DNA from: Streptomyces sp. Ru62
GTDB lineage: Bacteria > Actinomycetota > Actinomycetes > Streptomycetales > Streptomycetaceae
Direction of reading: 5' to 3'
Length of the DNA: 64,000 nt
Assembly: GCF_002920615.1 (NCBI RefSeq)
Contig: NZ_PQSU01000017.1
Location: 62,001 to 126,000 of the forward strand
The position numbers and the translations under genes were made by a program. Below the pieces are notes generated by a model. The model did not search any database. It was not told the DNA's origin and was given only the letters and a program-made list of their open reading frames with translations. Below are positions 1 through 9,767 of this stretch, in pieces. Position 1 is the first letter of the stretch; each line of letters opens with the position of its first letter.

Positions 1-1
1 G

Positions 2-421
2 ACCGCGTTCCCCGAGGGCAGCACCTGGTGCGGGCGCGCCCACGGCCGCTTCCGCCGGGCCGTCTTCCAGGCCGCGCTCGACGCGGGCGTGCCCGTCCAG
101 CCGGTCGGACTGCGCTACCGGCGGCAGGACGGCGGGCCCGGCACCGCGGCGGCCTTCGTCGGCGAGGACACCCTGCTGGCCTCCCTGTGGCGGGTGGCCC
201 GGACCCGCGGCCTGGTCGCCGAGGTGGAAGTCCACCCGTTGATCCGGCCGGGCGCCCACCCCGACCGCCGCGCCCTCGCCCACGCGGCCCAGCCCGCCGC
301 ACCCGAGCCGGCCTGGACCCACGCGGCCCTGGTTTCGAGCGCGCTGGAGGGCCCGCACGGACGGCCCCGAACAGGCGTGCACGAGGGCCGGACGGAGGTC
401 CTTCGGCTCCCAGCGCGGTGA
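2..421 (+). CDS. PlsC-type lysophospholipid acyltransferase, C-terminal part
   Basis: The reading frame is open from the window edge, so the start and the HX4D catalytic motif lie outside. The first visible residues, AFPEGSTWCGR, match the conserved FPEGT block of 1-acyl-glycerol-3-phosphate acyltransferases. They are followed by the family's FRRAVFQAALDAGVPVQPV stretch (acyl-acceptor side, then the beta strand that leads to PV-PV). These enzymes transfer an acyl group to lysophosphatidate or a related lysolipid at the inner membrane face. About 139 residues are visible and the stop is TGA at 419-421. The tail after residue 95 is Pro/Arg-rich and not diagnostic. The family call is firm; the exact substrate is unknown. 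Confidence 0.8.
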   Translation, partial: TAFPEGSTWCGRAHGRFRRAVFQAALDAGVPVQPVGLRYRRQDGGPGTAAAFVGEDTLLASLWRVARTRGLVAEVEVHPLIRPGAHPDRRALAHAAQPAAPEPAWTHAALVSSALEGPHGRPRTGVHEGRTEVLRLPAR

Positions 422-615
422 CCGCGGCGCGGTGTCGAACGGCACCCGCACGCTCCCGTCGAGGCCGGTGCCCAGGGTCCGGTGCGGCTCGTCGGGCGAA
501 CCCGGGCGGTGCGAGCCGGGCGGTGCAGCAGCACAGGATCAGCCGGTCGGTGCGGTCCGGGACCACGTCCTGCCGATCGTGCTCGGTGACCCGTCCGCCC
601 ACGTGGGGCACCCGC

Positions 616-2952
<2,337 letters not shown>

Positions 2953-2981
2953 CGGGGGGATACTCCAACCGCCCCCGTGCG

Positions 2982-3179
2982 TCAGACCTGCGGAGGGTTG
3001 TCCCGGTCCTGCGGCCGGGTGCCGAACTCGTCACGCAGCTTGTCCTGGCCGGTGTCGACCTGCGACTGGTACTTGTTCCCGGTGCGCTGGTCGACGTAGT
3101 CGCCGCCCTTGTCGATGCCCTTGTCGGCCATGCCCTCACGGCCCTTGAGCATGCCCTTGATCTTGTCCTTGAGGGACAT
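2982..3179 (-). CDS. MT0933/Rv0909-like antitoxin family protein
   Basis: 65 aa, very polar, starting MSLKDKIKGMLKGREGMADK and continuing GIDKGGDYVDQRTGNKYQSQ. The KxxGLxDKGGDxVDxxTGxKY pattern is that of the small MT0933-like antitoxin family (mycobacterial Rv0909). In mycobacteria the partner toxin is encoded next to it. Here the neighbours are a UvrA-like gene and a flavin monooxygenase, and no toxin is visible, so a stand-alone role (these proteins are often stress-induced in Streptomyces) is equally possible. The ATG at 3177-3179 follows a GAGGGCTGCC stretch that can act as a ribosome site. Confidence 0.75.
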   Translation of the reverse strand: MSLKDKIKGMLKGREGMADKGIDKGGDYVDQRTGNKYQSQVDTGQDKLRDEFGTRPQDRDNPPQV

Positions 3180-3253
3180 GGCAGCCCTCCTCGTCGCTAG
3201 GGGTTCGCCCTCCCAGGGTCACCGGCCCGGGCCGGGTTCGCATCTCGGGCGGG

Positions 3254-4261
3254 TCACCGGACCGGCGCGAAGAGCGCGGCGAGCCGCCGGTGGGAGTCGA
3301 GCAGGGCCGTACGGTCGTAGGTGCTGGTGGTGACCAGCACCTCCTCGGCGCCCGTCTCCTTGAGCACGGTCTCCAGCTCGTGGGCGACCTGGTCCGCGGT
3401 GCCCGCGATGTGCCCGGCGAGCCCGGACGCGTAGAAGTCCCGTTCCTTCGCGGTCATCGCGCGGGCCTCGACCGCCTCGGCGGGGGCGAGGGGCGGAAAG
3501 GTGCCGTGCGTGCGGGAGTACGCCATCGCCCAGGCCTCGGGGACCAGCAGCCGGCGCGCCTCGGCCTCGGTGCCGGCGACCGCGACCGTGCCGGAGATCA
3601 CGACGTACGGCTCGGCCGCCCAGCGGGAGGGGCGGAACAGGGAGCGGTACCGGTCGATGCCGCGCAGCATCTTCTCGCGGTCCCGCAGGTCCCCGATGAC
3701 CAGGGGCAGGCCCGCGCGGGCCGCGATCCGCGCGCCCTCGCCCATGGCCAGCACGAACGGCGGCACGGTCAGGCCCTCCGCGGGGCGGGCGTGCACCCCG
3801 GTCGGCGAGCCGCCCGTGAACCAGTCCAGCAACTCGCCGAGCTGCGCCGCGAAGTCCTCCGCGTCGCCCTTGTCCCGGCCGAGCGCCCGGCGCACCCCGT
3901 CCGTGAAGCCGACGGAGCGGCCGAGCCCCATGTCGACACGGCCCGGGAACAGGGCCTCCAGCACCCCGAACTGCTCGGCGACGACCAGGGGTCGGTGGTT
4001 GGGCAGCATGACCCCGCCGGTGCCGACCCGGATGGTGCGGGTGGCGGCGGCGACCGCGGCGGCGAGCACGGTCGGCGCGGAGCCGGCGACACCCGGCACA
4101 CCGTGGTGCTCGGACACCCAGAACCGGTGGTAGCCCAGCGCCTCCACCTCGCGCGCCAGCGCGACGGTGTCCCGCAGCGCCTCGGCGGGCGGATGGCCCT
4201 CGCGGGTGCGGGAGCGGTCGAGGACGGAGAACCGGGTGCGGCTGATCACGGTGCTGCTCAC
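3254..4261 (-). CDS. LLM-class flavin-dependent oxidoreductase
   Basis: 335 aa from the GTG at 4261 (VSSTVISRTRFSVLDRSR). This start leaves the strand-1 segment SVLDRS at the N-terminus as in bacterial luciferase-like proteins; an in-frame ATG at 4330 would add 23 unlikely residues. Family marks: the HRFWVSEHHGVPGVAGSAP block near residue 48 (the WxxEHH motif), IRVGTGGVMLPNHRPLVVAEQFG, and FPGRVDMGLGRSVG. These enzymes use reduced FMN or F420 to oxidise small substrates; the substrate cannot be read from sequence. It appears monocistronic and diverges from the HAD gene at 4408. Confidence 0.88.
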   Translation of the reverse strand: MSSTVISRTRFSVLDRSRTREGHPPAEALRDTVALAREVEALGYHRFWVSEHHGVPGVAGSAPTVLAAAVAAATRTIRVGTGGVMLPNHRPLVVAEQFGVLEALFPGRVDMGLGRSVGFTDGVRRALGRDKGDAEDFAAQLGELLDWFTGGSPTGVHARPAEGLTVPPFVLAMGEGARIAARAGLPLVIGDLRDREKMLRGIDRYRSLFRPSRWAAEPYVVISGTVAVAGTEAEARRLLVPEAWAMAYSRTHGTFPPLAPAEAVEARAMTAKERDFYASGLAGHIAGTADQVAHELETVLKETGAEEVLVTTSTYDRTALLDSHRRLAALFAPVR

Positions 4262-4394
4262 ACCAGGGTTCAACGCCGTGGCGGGCCCGGGATTCCCCCG
4301 GCCACACCCGGTGGGTGCGCGGGTACGCACCGTACGACCGGCCGGGCGGGCCGTCCGCCGGTGGGCGCGCCCCCGGACCGGGCCGGGGGCTGGT

Positions 4395-4400
4395 TAGGGT
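4395..4400 (+). promoter_or_regulatory. -10 box of a leaderless promoter
   Basis: TAGGGT ends 7 nt before the GTG at 4408, and no Shine-Dalgarno sequence lies between. In Streptomyces this spacing places the transcription start on the start codon, giving a leaderless mRNA. The -35 region is not clear. Confidence 0.55.
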
Positions 4401-4407
4401 GGTCGGT

Positions 4408-4899
4408 GTGACCGACAGCAGCACGCGCCCGCTCGCCGTGTTCGACCTCGACAACACGCTCGCCGACACCGCCCACCGCCAGCACTTCCTGGAGAGCCGG
4501 CCGCGGAACTGGGACGCGTTCTTCGCCGCCGCGCCCCAGGACCCGCCGATTCCCGAGGGTGTGGCGCTGGCCGTGGAGAGCGCCGGCGCCTGCGAGGTCG
4601 TCTACCTCACCGGCCGCCCCGAGCGGTGCCGCCGGGACACGCTGGAGTGGCTCGCGGCCCACGGGCTTCCCGAGGGGCGCGTGCACATGCGGCGCGACGC
4701 CGACCGCAGGCCGGCCCGCTTCACCAAGCTGGCGATCCTGCGCCGGCTCGCCCGGGACCGGGAGGTCCGGATGGTCGTGGACGACGACGAACTGGTCTGT
4801 GACGACGCCGAGCGGGCCGGGTTCACCGTCGTACGGGCCCGCTGGGCCGCGAAGTCGGCCGCGCTGGAAGAGGCGCAGGAGCGGGAAGGGCGTACCTGA
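4408..4899 (+). CDS. HAD-family phosphatase
   Basis: 163 aa from the GTG at 4408, chosen because the TAGGGT box 7 nt upstream indicates a leaderless transcript and because the HAD motif I then lies 13 residues in. Motif I is VFDLDNTLAD (nucleophile Asp13, acid/base Asp15). Motif II is the Thr of VVYLTGRPERCR. A lysine (motif III) lies in FTKLAILRRL, and motif IV is VVDDDELV. The small cap and the overall pattern resemble the acid-phosphatase and polynucleotide 3'-phosphatase-type HAD proteins. Substrate unknown. It converges with the dodecin gene, 21 nt between stop codons. Confidence 0.87.
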   Translation: MTDSSTRPLAVFDLDNTLADTAHRQHFLESRPRNWDAFFAAAPQDPPIPEGVALAVESAGACEVVYLTGRPERCRRDTLEWLAAHGLPEGRVHMRRDADRRPARFTKLAILRRLARDREVRMVVDDDELVCDDAERAGFTVVRARWAAKSAALEEAQEREGRT

Positions 4900-4902
4900 G
4901 GA

Positions 4903-4922
4903 GGGCCCGAGCGGACGGGCTC
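4903..4922. terminator. Small hairpin between convergent genes
   Basis: GGGCCCG and CGGGCTC can pair (one G-U) around a 6-nt loop between the HAD stop and the dodecin stop. There is no U tract, which is usual for actinomycete terminators. Confidence 0.35.
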
Positions 4923-5136
4923 AGTCGCCGTCCTCCAGGCGGAAGCCGACCTTCAGGCCCACCTGGTAGTGCTCGATCCGGCCGTTCTCGATCTGGCCGC
5001 GGATCTGGGTCACCTCGAACCAGTCCAGGTTGCGCAGCGTCTGGTCGGCGCGGGCGATGCCGTTGCGGATGGCCTGGTCGACGCCCTCGTGCGAGGTGCC
5101 GACGATCTCGGTGACCCGGTAGGTGTGGTTCGACAT
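4921..5136 (-). CDS. Dodecin
   Basis: 71 aa, starting MSNHTYRVTEIVGTSHEGVD and containing the family's IARADQTLRNLDWFEVTQIRG core and a closing VGLKVGFRLE. Dodecins form hollow dodecamers that bind flavin (or CoA in actinobacterial examples), with the Trp of the LDWFEV segment stacking on the isoalloxazine ring. Length and motif order are typical. A GAGGAGCAC sequence precedes the ATG at 5134-5136. It diverges from the DasA-like lipoprotein gene. Confidence 0.93.
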   Translation of the reverse strand: MSNHTYRVTEIVGTSHEGVDQAIRNGIARADQTLRNLDWFEVTQIRGQIENGRIEHYQVGLKVGFRLEDGD

Positions 5137-5225
5137 GCGGGTGCTCCTCTCGTGTCACGCCGTACTCCACCGTGCCGTATCGGCGCTCCGCGCGCACGGT
5201 GTCGCGGGCCGGCCGGGGCCGGCCC

Positions 5226-5254
5226 TTGACCTCGGCATTGGTCCATACCAAAAT
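5226..5254 (+). promoter_or_regulatory. Promoter with a DasR-like (dre) operator over the -10 region
   Basis: TTGACC at 5226-5231 and CAAAAT at 5249-5254, spaced 17 bp, form a plausible vegetative promoter for the lipoprotein gene at 5347. Overlapping it, 5237-5252 reads ATTGGTCCATACCAAA, an inverted repeat (TTGGT/ACCAA). By my alignment it matches the DasR-responsive element consensus ACTGGTCTAGACCACT at 11 of 16 positions, including the TGGTC-A-ACCA core. Binding there would block the promoter. Confidence 0.5.
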
Positions 5255-5346
5255 CCAGCACACCCGTACGAGCCGCGCGCTCGTCCCCCCCACGTCGGGC
5301 CCCCACCCCTGTCCCAGCACTCCCGCCAGACAGAACAGGACCCCCC

Positions 5347-6603
5347 GTGAGACGTCGTCTGCTCGCCCTCATCTGCGTCACCGGCTCGCTCGTCAGCGGC
5401 TGCGGGATGCTCCCCGGCGACCACGACCGGAAGACCGTGACCGTGTGGCTGATGAAGGGCAGCGCCTCCGGGGAGTTCCTGCGGCGGTTCACCGAGGACT
5501 TCGAACGCACCCACGATGATCTGCGGCTGGACATCCGCATCCAGGAGTGGACCGGCATCGTCGACAAGGTCCGCGGCGCGCTCAAGGCCGACTCCGGCGA
5601 CGGCCCCGACGTCATCGAGGTCGGCAACACCCAGGTGCCGCTGTACGCGGACGGCGGCCGGCTCGTGGACCTGACCCTGGAGTCGATGCGGGACTGGGAC
5701 AAGGAGAAGTGGCTGCCCGGTCTCGCCGAGCCGGGCAAGGACGGCAACAAGCAGTACGGCATCCCGTGGTACGCCGCCAACCGCGTCGTCATCTACCGCA
5801 AGGACCTGTTCGAGCAGGCCGGCATCACCAGCCCGCCGAAGACCCGCGACGCATGGCTCGCCGCCACCGAGAAGCTCGACTCGGGCGGCAACCAGGGCAT
5901 CTACCTCGCCGGGCAGGACTGGTACACGCTCTCCGGCTTCATCTGGGACGAGGGCGGCGACCTCGCCCGGGAGAAGGACTACGAGTGGCAGGGCACCCTG
6001 GACACCCCGGCCGCCCTGCGCGGCATGGACTTCTACCGCCGGCTCCAGGCGCTGGGCGAGGGACCCGTCGACGCCGACGAGGAACACCCGCCCCAGGCCG
6101 GGGTGTTCGCCGGCGGCAGGGTCGCGCAGATCGTCGCCGTACCCGGGCTCGCCCAGGCGGTCGTCCGGCAGAACCCGGACCTGAAGGACAAGCTCGGCTT
6201 CTTCCCCGTCCCCGGCCGGACCGCCGGGCGGCCCGGCACGGTCTTCACCGGCGGCTCGGACCTGGTCGTCCCGCGCAACACCGACGACCAGTTCGCCGCG
6301 ACCGCCGTCGTCGGGGCGCTCACCGGCGCCAAGTGGGACACCGAGCTCGCCCGCACCATGAACTACGTGCCCAACAAGACCACGCTGGCCGGTGCGGTCG
6401 GGAGCGAGGAGGGGGTCGCCGCCATGGCCGCGGGAGCGGCACACGGCCGGGCGACCCCCAACACCCCTCAGTGGGCCGACGTGGAGGCCGACAACCCGAT
6501 CAAGGAGTACATGACCCGGGTGCTGGGCGGCGCGGACCCGGCGACCGAGGCCCACCGCGCGTCACGGAAGATCACCGAGGCGCTCGCCCCGAACGTGGGC
6601 TGA
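5347..6603 (+). CDS. DasA-like sugar-binding lipoprotein (ABC transporter substrate-binding protein)
   Basis: 418 aa from GTG 5347. A lipoprotein signal runs MRRRLLALICVTGSLVSGC, with the lipobox VSGC giving lipidated Cys19. The mature protein follows the DasA (chitobiose/GlcNAc-oligomer binding) plan: VTVWLMKGSA, PDVIEVGNTQVPLYADGG, QYGIPWYAANRVVIY, YLAGQDWYTLSGF, a GGSDLVVP strand and a C-terminal PQWADVEADNPIKEYMTRVL. It has no permease or ATPase neighbours, so it must dock with an importer encoded elsewhere. The dre-like operator upstream supports a chitin or GlcNAc-related ligand. The fold is certain; the ligand is inferred from family resemblance plus operator. Confidence 0.85.
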   Translation: MRRRLLALICVTGSLVSGCGMLPGDHDRKTVTVWLMKGSASGEFLRRFTEDFERTHDDLRLDIRIQEWTGIVDKVRGALKADSGDGPDVIEVGNTQVPLYADGGRLVDLTLESMRDWDKEKWLPGLAEPGKDGNKQYGIPWYAANRVVIYRKDLFEQAGITSPPKTRDAWLAATEKLDSGGNQGIYLAGQDWYTLSGFIWDEGGDLAREKDYEWQGTLDTPAALRGMDFYRRLQALGEGPVDADEEHPPQAGVFAGGRVAQIVAVPGLAQAVVRQNPDLKDKLGFFPVPGRTAGRPGTVFTGGSDLVVPRNTDDQFAATAVVGALTGAKWDTELARTMNYVPNKTTLAGAVGSEEGVAAMAAGAAHGRATPNTPQWADVEADNPIKEYMTRVLGGADPATEAHRASRKITEALAPNVG

Positions 6604-6608
6604 CCGGG

Positions 6609-6678
6609 CGCACCGGCTCACCGCACCAGGCTCAGCGACCGCGCGCACCGGCTCACCGCACCACGCTCAGCGACAGCG
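6609..6678. repeat. 35-bp tandem duplication across the egtD stop codon
   Basis: Two head-to-tail copies, 6609-6643 and 6644-6678, are identical at 33 of 35 positions. The second copy contains the last codons and stop of egtD; the first lies just beyond the stop in the 17-50 nt between egtD and the convergent lipoprotein gene, so it carries a decoy copy of the same C-terminal codons in another frame. Confidence 0.85.
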
Positions 6679-7612
6679 CGAACCGGCCCTCGGCATCCGT
6701 CCACCAGTGGGTCAGCTCCAGACCGGCCGCGGCCAGTTCGCCGGTCACGCCCTCCTTGCGGAACTTGGCCGACACCTCGGTGCGCAGCTCCTCGCCCGCC
6801 GCGAAGTCCACGGCGAGATCCAGCGCGGGCACCTTCACGGTCTGCGCGGTGCGGGAGCGCAGCCGCATCTCGATCCACTCCCGCTCGGCGTCCCAGAGGG
6901 CCACGTGGTCGAACGCGTCCGGATCGAAGTCGGCGCCCAGTTCCCGGTCGACCACGGCCAGCACGTTCTTGTTGAACGCGGCCGTCACCCCGGCCGCGTC
7001 GTCGTACGCCCGGACCAGCACCCGCTCGTCCTTCACCAGGTCCGTGCCGAGCAGCAGCCCGTCGCCCGGGACGAGCAGCGCGCGCACGGAGGCCAGGAAC
7101 CGCGCGCGTTCGGCGGGCAGCAGGTTGCCGATCGTGCCGCCGAGGAAGGCCACCAGCCGGGGTCCCGGCGTGACGGGCAGGGTCAGCGGGGCGGTGAAGT
7201 CGGCGATCAGCGCGTGGACTTCGAGCCCGGGGCGCTCCTCGATCAGGGCCTCGCCGGCCTGGGTGAGGGCACTCTCGCTGACGTCGACCGGGACGTACGC
7301 CGACAGGGGGAGCGCGTCGATCAGATAGCGGGTCTTCTCCGAGGAACCCGAGCCCAGTTCGACCAGGGTGCGGGCACCGCTCGCCGCCGCGATCTCACCG
7401 GACCGGGCGGCGAGGATCTCCCGTTCGGCGCGCGTGGGGTAGTACTCGGGCAGTTCGGTGATCCGCTCGAACAGCTCGCTGCCGCGGGCGTCGTAGAACC
7501 ACTTGGGCGGCAGCCACTTGGGAGTGACGGTGAGGCCGTGCAGGACGTCGGCGCGCAGCGCGGCGTCCGTCGCGTCCTCGGGGAGCGTGCGGGTGACGTG
7601 CAGGGGACTCAA
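6653..7612 (-). CDS. egtD: L-histidine N-alpha-methyltransferase (ergothioneine biosynthesis)
   Basis: 319 aa. The start is TTG at 7612, preceded by AAGGAG with 8-nt spacing and overlapping the egtC stop as TTGA; the next residues LSPLHVTRTLPED are a normal EgtD N-terminus. EgtD trimethylates histidine with SAM to make hercynine. Visible marks: KWLPPKWFYDARGSELFERI and LPEYYPTRAEREIL near the N-terminus, the SAM-binding LVELGSGSSEKTRYLIDAL, FLGGTIGNL, and the C-terminal EVSAKFRKEGV block. It is last in the egtABCD operon. The very end of the gene lies inside a 35-bp tandem duplication. Confidence 0.95.
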   Translation of the reverse strand: MSPLHVTRTLPEDATDAALRADVLHGLTVTPKWLPPKWFYDARGSELFERITELPEYYPTRAEREILAARSGEIAAASGARTLVELGSGSSEKTRYLIDALPLSAYVPVDVSESALTQAGEALIEERPGLEVHALIADFTAPLTLPVTPGPRLVAFLGGTIGNLLPAERARFLASVRALLVPGDGLLLGTDLVKDERVLVRAYDDAAGVTAAFNKNVLAVVDRELGADFDPDAFDHVALWDAEREWIEMRLRSRTAQTVKVPALDLAVDFAAGEELRTEVSAKFRKEGVTGELAAAGLELTHWWTDAEGRFALSLSVVR

Positions 7613-8424
7613 CGGCAGGGCTCCTTCGGTGATCGGGGTGCTCCCGCCCGGGCGGAGCCGAGCGCGGGGGAGGCCGCCGGGTCCTCCAGCGGCGCGAGCA
7701 GCACGCCGGCGCGGCTCGCGGTGAGCACGGTGCGGTCGGGGACCTCCTGCCAGAGCGGGTCGTCGTCGTACGGCTCGGAGGCGACGACCGTGCTCCGGCC
7801 GGGCTCCGTGCGGTACCAGAGCGAGTCGCCCCAGGCGGTGGCCGTGATCGTGGCCCCGTCGGTCAGCAGCAGGTTGAGACGGGAGGCGGGGGCCGCCCGC
7901 GCCAGTTGGCGAACCGTTTCGCCTATGGCCTGGTCCGGTTCCTCGCCGCTGCGCAGCCGGTGCAGGACCAGCGCCCAGACGAACGCCGAGTCGGTACGGG
8001 CCTGGAGCGAGAGCAGCTCGACCGGCGGCAGCGCGGACACCAGGGGCGCCGCCGCGTCCGGCCAGCCCGCGACAGCGCCGTTGTGACTGAACAGCCACCG
8101 CCCGGACGCGAACGGCGCCGCGGCGGCCTCGGCGTCCGCCCCCGCGAAGGTCGCGTCCCGGACGGCCGCGAGCACGGCACCCGAGCGCACCACCCGGCAC
8201 AGGTCGGCGAAGGACAGGTCGGCCCAGACCGGCCCGGCCCGCCGATAGCGCGCCGGCACCGGGTCCTGGGAGGCGTACCAGCCCACCCCGAACCCGTCGG
8301 CGTTGACCGTGCCGTGCCGCTGCCGGCGCGGCGCCCACGACTGGCGGAACAGACTGTGCGGGGGGTCCATGAGGACCCGGCCGAGCGGCTCCTCGGGGCC
8401 CAGGTAGGCGAGGTGACGGCACAT
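7609..8424 (-). CDS. egtC: Gamma-glutamyl-hercynylcysteine sulfoxide hydrolase
   Basis: 271 aa. The start ATG at 8424 puts Cys at position 2 (MCRHLAYLG), the N-terminal nucleophile of class-II glutamine-amidotransferase-type hydrolases after Met removal. Further marks are HGTVNADGFGVGWY, WLFSHNGAVAGW and RTDSAFVWALVLHRL. EgtC removes the glutamyl group from the hercynyl-gamma-glutamyl-cysteine sulfoxide made by EgtB. Its ATG shares one base with the egtB stop (TGATG), and its own stop overlaps the egtD TTG, so translation of all three is probably coupled. Confidence 0.95.
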   Translation of the reverse strand: MCRHLAYLGPEEPLGRVLMDPPHSLFRQSWAPRRQRHGTVNADGFGVGWYASQDPVPARYRRAGPVWADLSFADLCRVVRSGAVLAAVRDATFAGADAEAAAAPFASGRWLFSHNGAVAGWPDAAAPLVSALPPVELLSLQARTDSAFVWALVLHRLRSGEEPDQAIGETVRQLARAAPASRLNLLLTDGATITATAWGDSLWYRTEPGRSTVVASEPYDDDPLWQEVPDRTVLTASRAGVLLAPLEDPAASPALGSARAGAPRSPKEPCR

Positions 8425-9767
8425 CAGACCATCTCCGAGCGGGCGGTGCGGAACCCGGAGAAGATCTGCCGGCGGATCGGGTAGTCCCAGTTGCGGAAGG
8501 TGCCCCGGCAGGCCACCGGGTCCACGGCGAACGAACCGCCGCGCAGCACCTTGTACTCGGGGCCGAAGAACACCTCCGAGTACTCCTTGTACGGGAACGC
8601 CCGGAAGCCCGGGTACGGCAGGAAGTCGCTCGCGGTCCACTCCCACACGTCACCGATCAGCTGCCGCACCCCGAGCGGCGAGGCACCCGCCGGGTAGCTC
8701 CCGGCGGGAGCGGGCCTGAGGTGGCGCTGGCCGAGGTTGGCGTGTTCCGGTGCCGGGTCGGCGTCCCCCCACGGGTAGCGCCGCGAGCGGCCGGTGGCCG
8801 GGTCGAAGCGGGCCGCCTTCTCCCACTCCGTCTCGGTGGGCAGCCGCCGCCCGGCCCAGCGGGCGTAGGCGTCCGCCTCGTACCAGCACACGTGCAGCAC
8901 CGGCTCGTCCGGCGGGACCGGTTCCGTGATCCCGAACCGGCGCCGCAGCCACTGGCCGCCGTCCCGCCGCCAGAACAGCGGGGCCGAGACGGCGTGCTGC
9001 CTGATGTGCGCCCAGCCCTGCGGCGACCACCAGCGCTCGGTGTCGTAGCCGCCGTCCTCGATGAACGCCTGGTACGCCGCGTTCGTCACCGGGGTCGTGT
9101 CGATCCAGAACGGCGCCACCTCGCGCGGGTGCGCCGGGCGCTCGTTGTCCAGCGCCCAGGGCTCGCTGGAGGTGCCCATGGTGAACGGGCCGCCGGGGAC
9201 CAGGACTTCGGCCGGCCCGGTGAACAGCGGGGCCGGCTCCGGGTCCGGGGCGGTCAGCGCCTGCGGACCCTTGCGGAGCTGATGGGTGATCAGCATGGTC
9301 TCGTCGTGCTGCTGTTCGTGCTGCGCGATCATGCCGAAGGCGAAGCCGGCCTCGGTCAGCCGGGTGCCGTGGAAGTCCGCCGCCTGGAGCAGGTCCAGCG
9401 CCCGGCCGCGCACCTCCGCCGCGTACCGGCGGGCCTCGGCGGGCGGCAGCAGCGGAAGGGTGGGGCGCTCGGAACGAGGGTGCTCGAAGGCGTCGTACAG
9501 GCTGTCTATCTCGGGCCGCATCGCCTCCCGGCCGCCGACCGTCCGCAGCAGCCACAGCTCCTCCTGGTTGCCGATGTGCGCCAGGTCCCACACCAGGGGC
9601 GACATCAGCGGCGAGTGCTGGGCGGTGAGGTCCGGTTCGTCGATGCAGGAGGTCAGCAGCGTGGTGCGGTCGCGGGCGGTGGTGAGGGAGGCCAGCGCGC
9701 GCTCCCGCAGCGCCTCGGCGTCCGTCTCGGCCGTCCGGGTCTCGATGTCGGTCTCGGGGGCGGTCAT
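8424..9767 (-). CDS. egtB: Iron-dependent ergothioneine sulfoxide synthase
   Basis: 447 aa, with an ATG at 9767 overlapping the egtA stop (ATGA) and preceded by AAGGA. The N-terminal DinB-like helical domain carries the iron ligands (LVWDLAHIGNQEE and AQHEQQHDETM, the Hx3H-type set). The C-terminal formylglycine-generating-enzyme-like domain runs from about residue 180 (PFTMGTSSEPWALDNERP ... WEKAARFDP ... VLRGGSFA ... GFR). EgtB joins hercynine and gamma-glutamylcysteine (or cysteine in some types) using O2 to form the C-S bond as a sulfoxide. The adjacent EgtA fits the gamma-glutamylcysteine-using type. Confidence 0.95.
   Translation of the reverse strand: MTAPETDIETRTAETDAEALRERALASLTTARDRTTLLTSCIDEPDLTAQHSPLMSPLVWDLAHIGNQEELWLLRTVGGREAMRPEIDSLYDAFEHPRSERPTLPLLPPAEARRYAAEVRGRALDLLQAADFHGTRLTEAGFAFGMIAQHEQQHDETMLITHQLRKGPQALTAPDPEPAPLFTGPAEVLVPGGPFTMGTSSEPWALDNERPAHPREVAPFWIDTTPVTNAAYQAFIEDGGYDTERWWSPQGWAHIRQHAVSAPLFWRRDGGQWLRRRFGITEPVPPDEPVLHVCWYEADAYARWAGRRLPTETEWEKAARFDPATGRSRRYPWGDADPAPEHANLGQRHLRPAPAGSYPAGASPLGVRQLIGDVWEWTASDFLPYPGFRAFPYKEYSEVFFGPEYKVLRGGSFAVDPVACRGTFRNWDYPIRRQIFSGFRTARSEMV

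Noticed and set aside
422..615. Possible minus-strand coding remnant between the acyltransferase and the UvrA-like gene (a stretch reading DRLILCCCTARLAPP, faintly like a sigma-factor motif).
   Set aside because: It needs a frameshift to continue, has no start or other conserved block, and the resemblance is too short.
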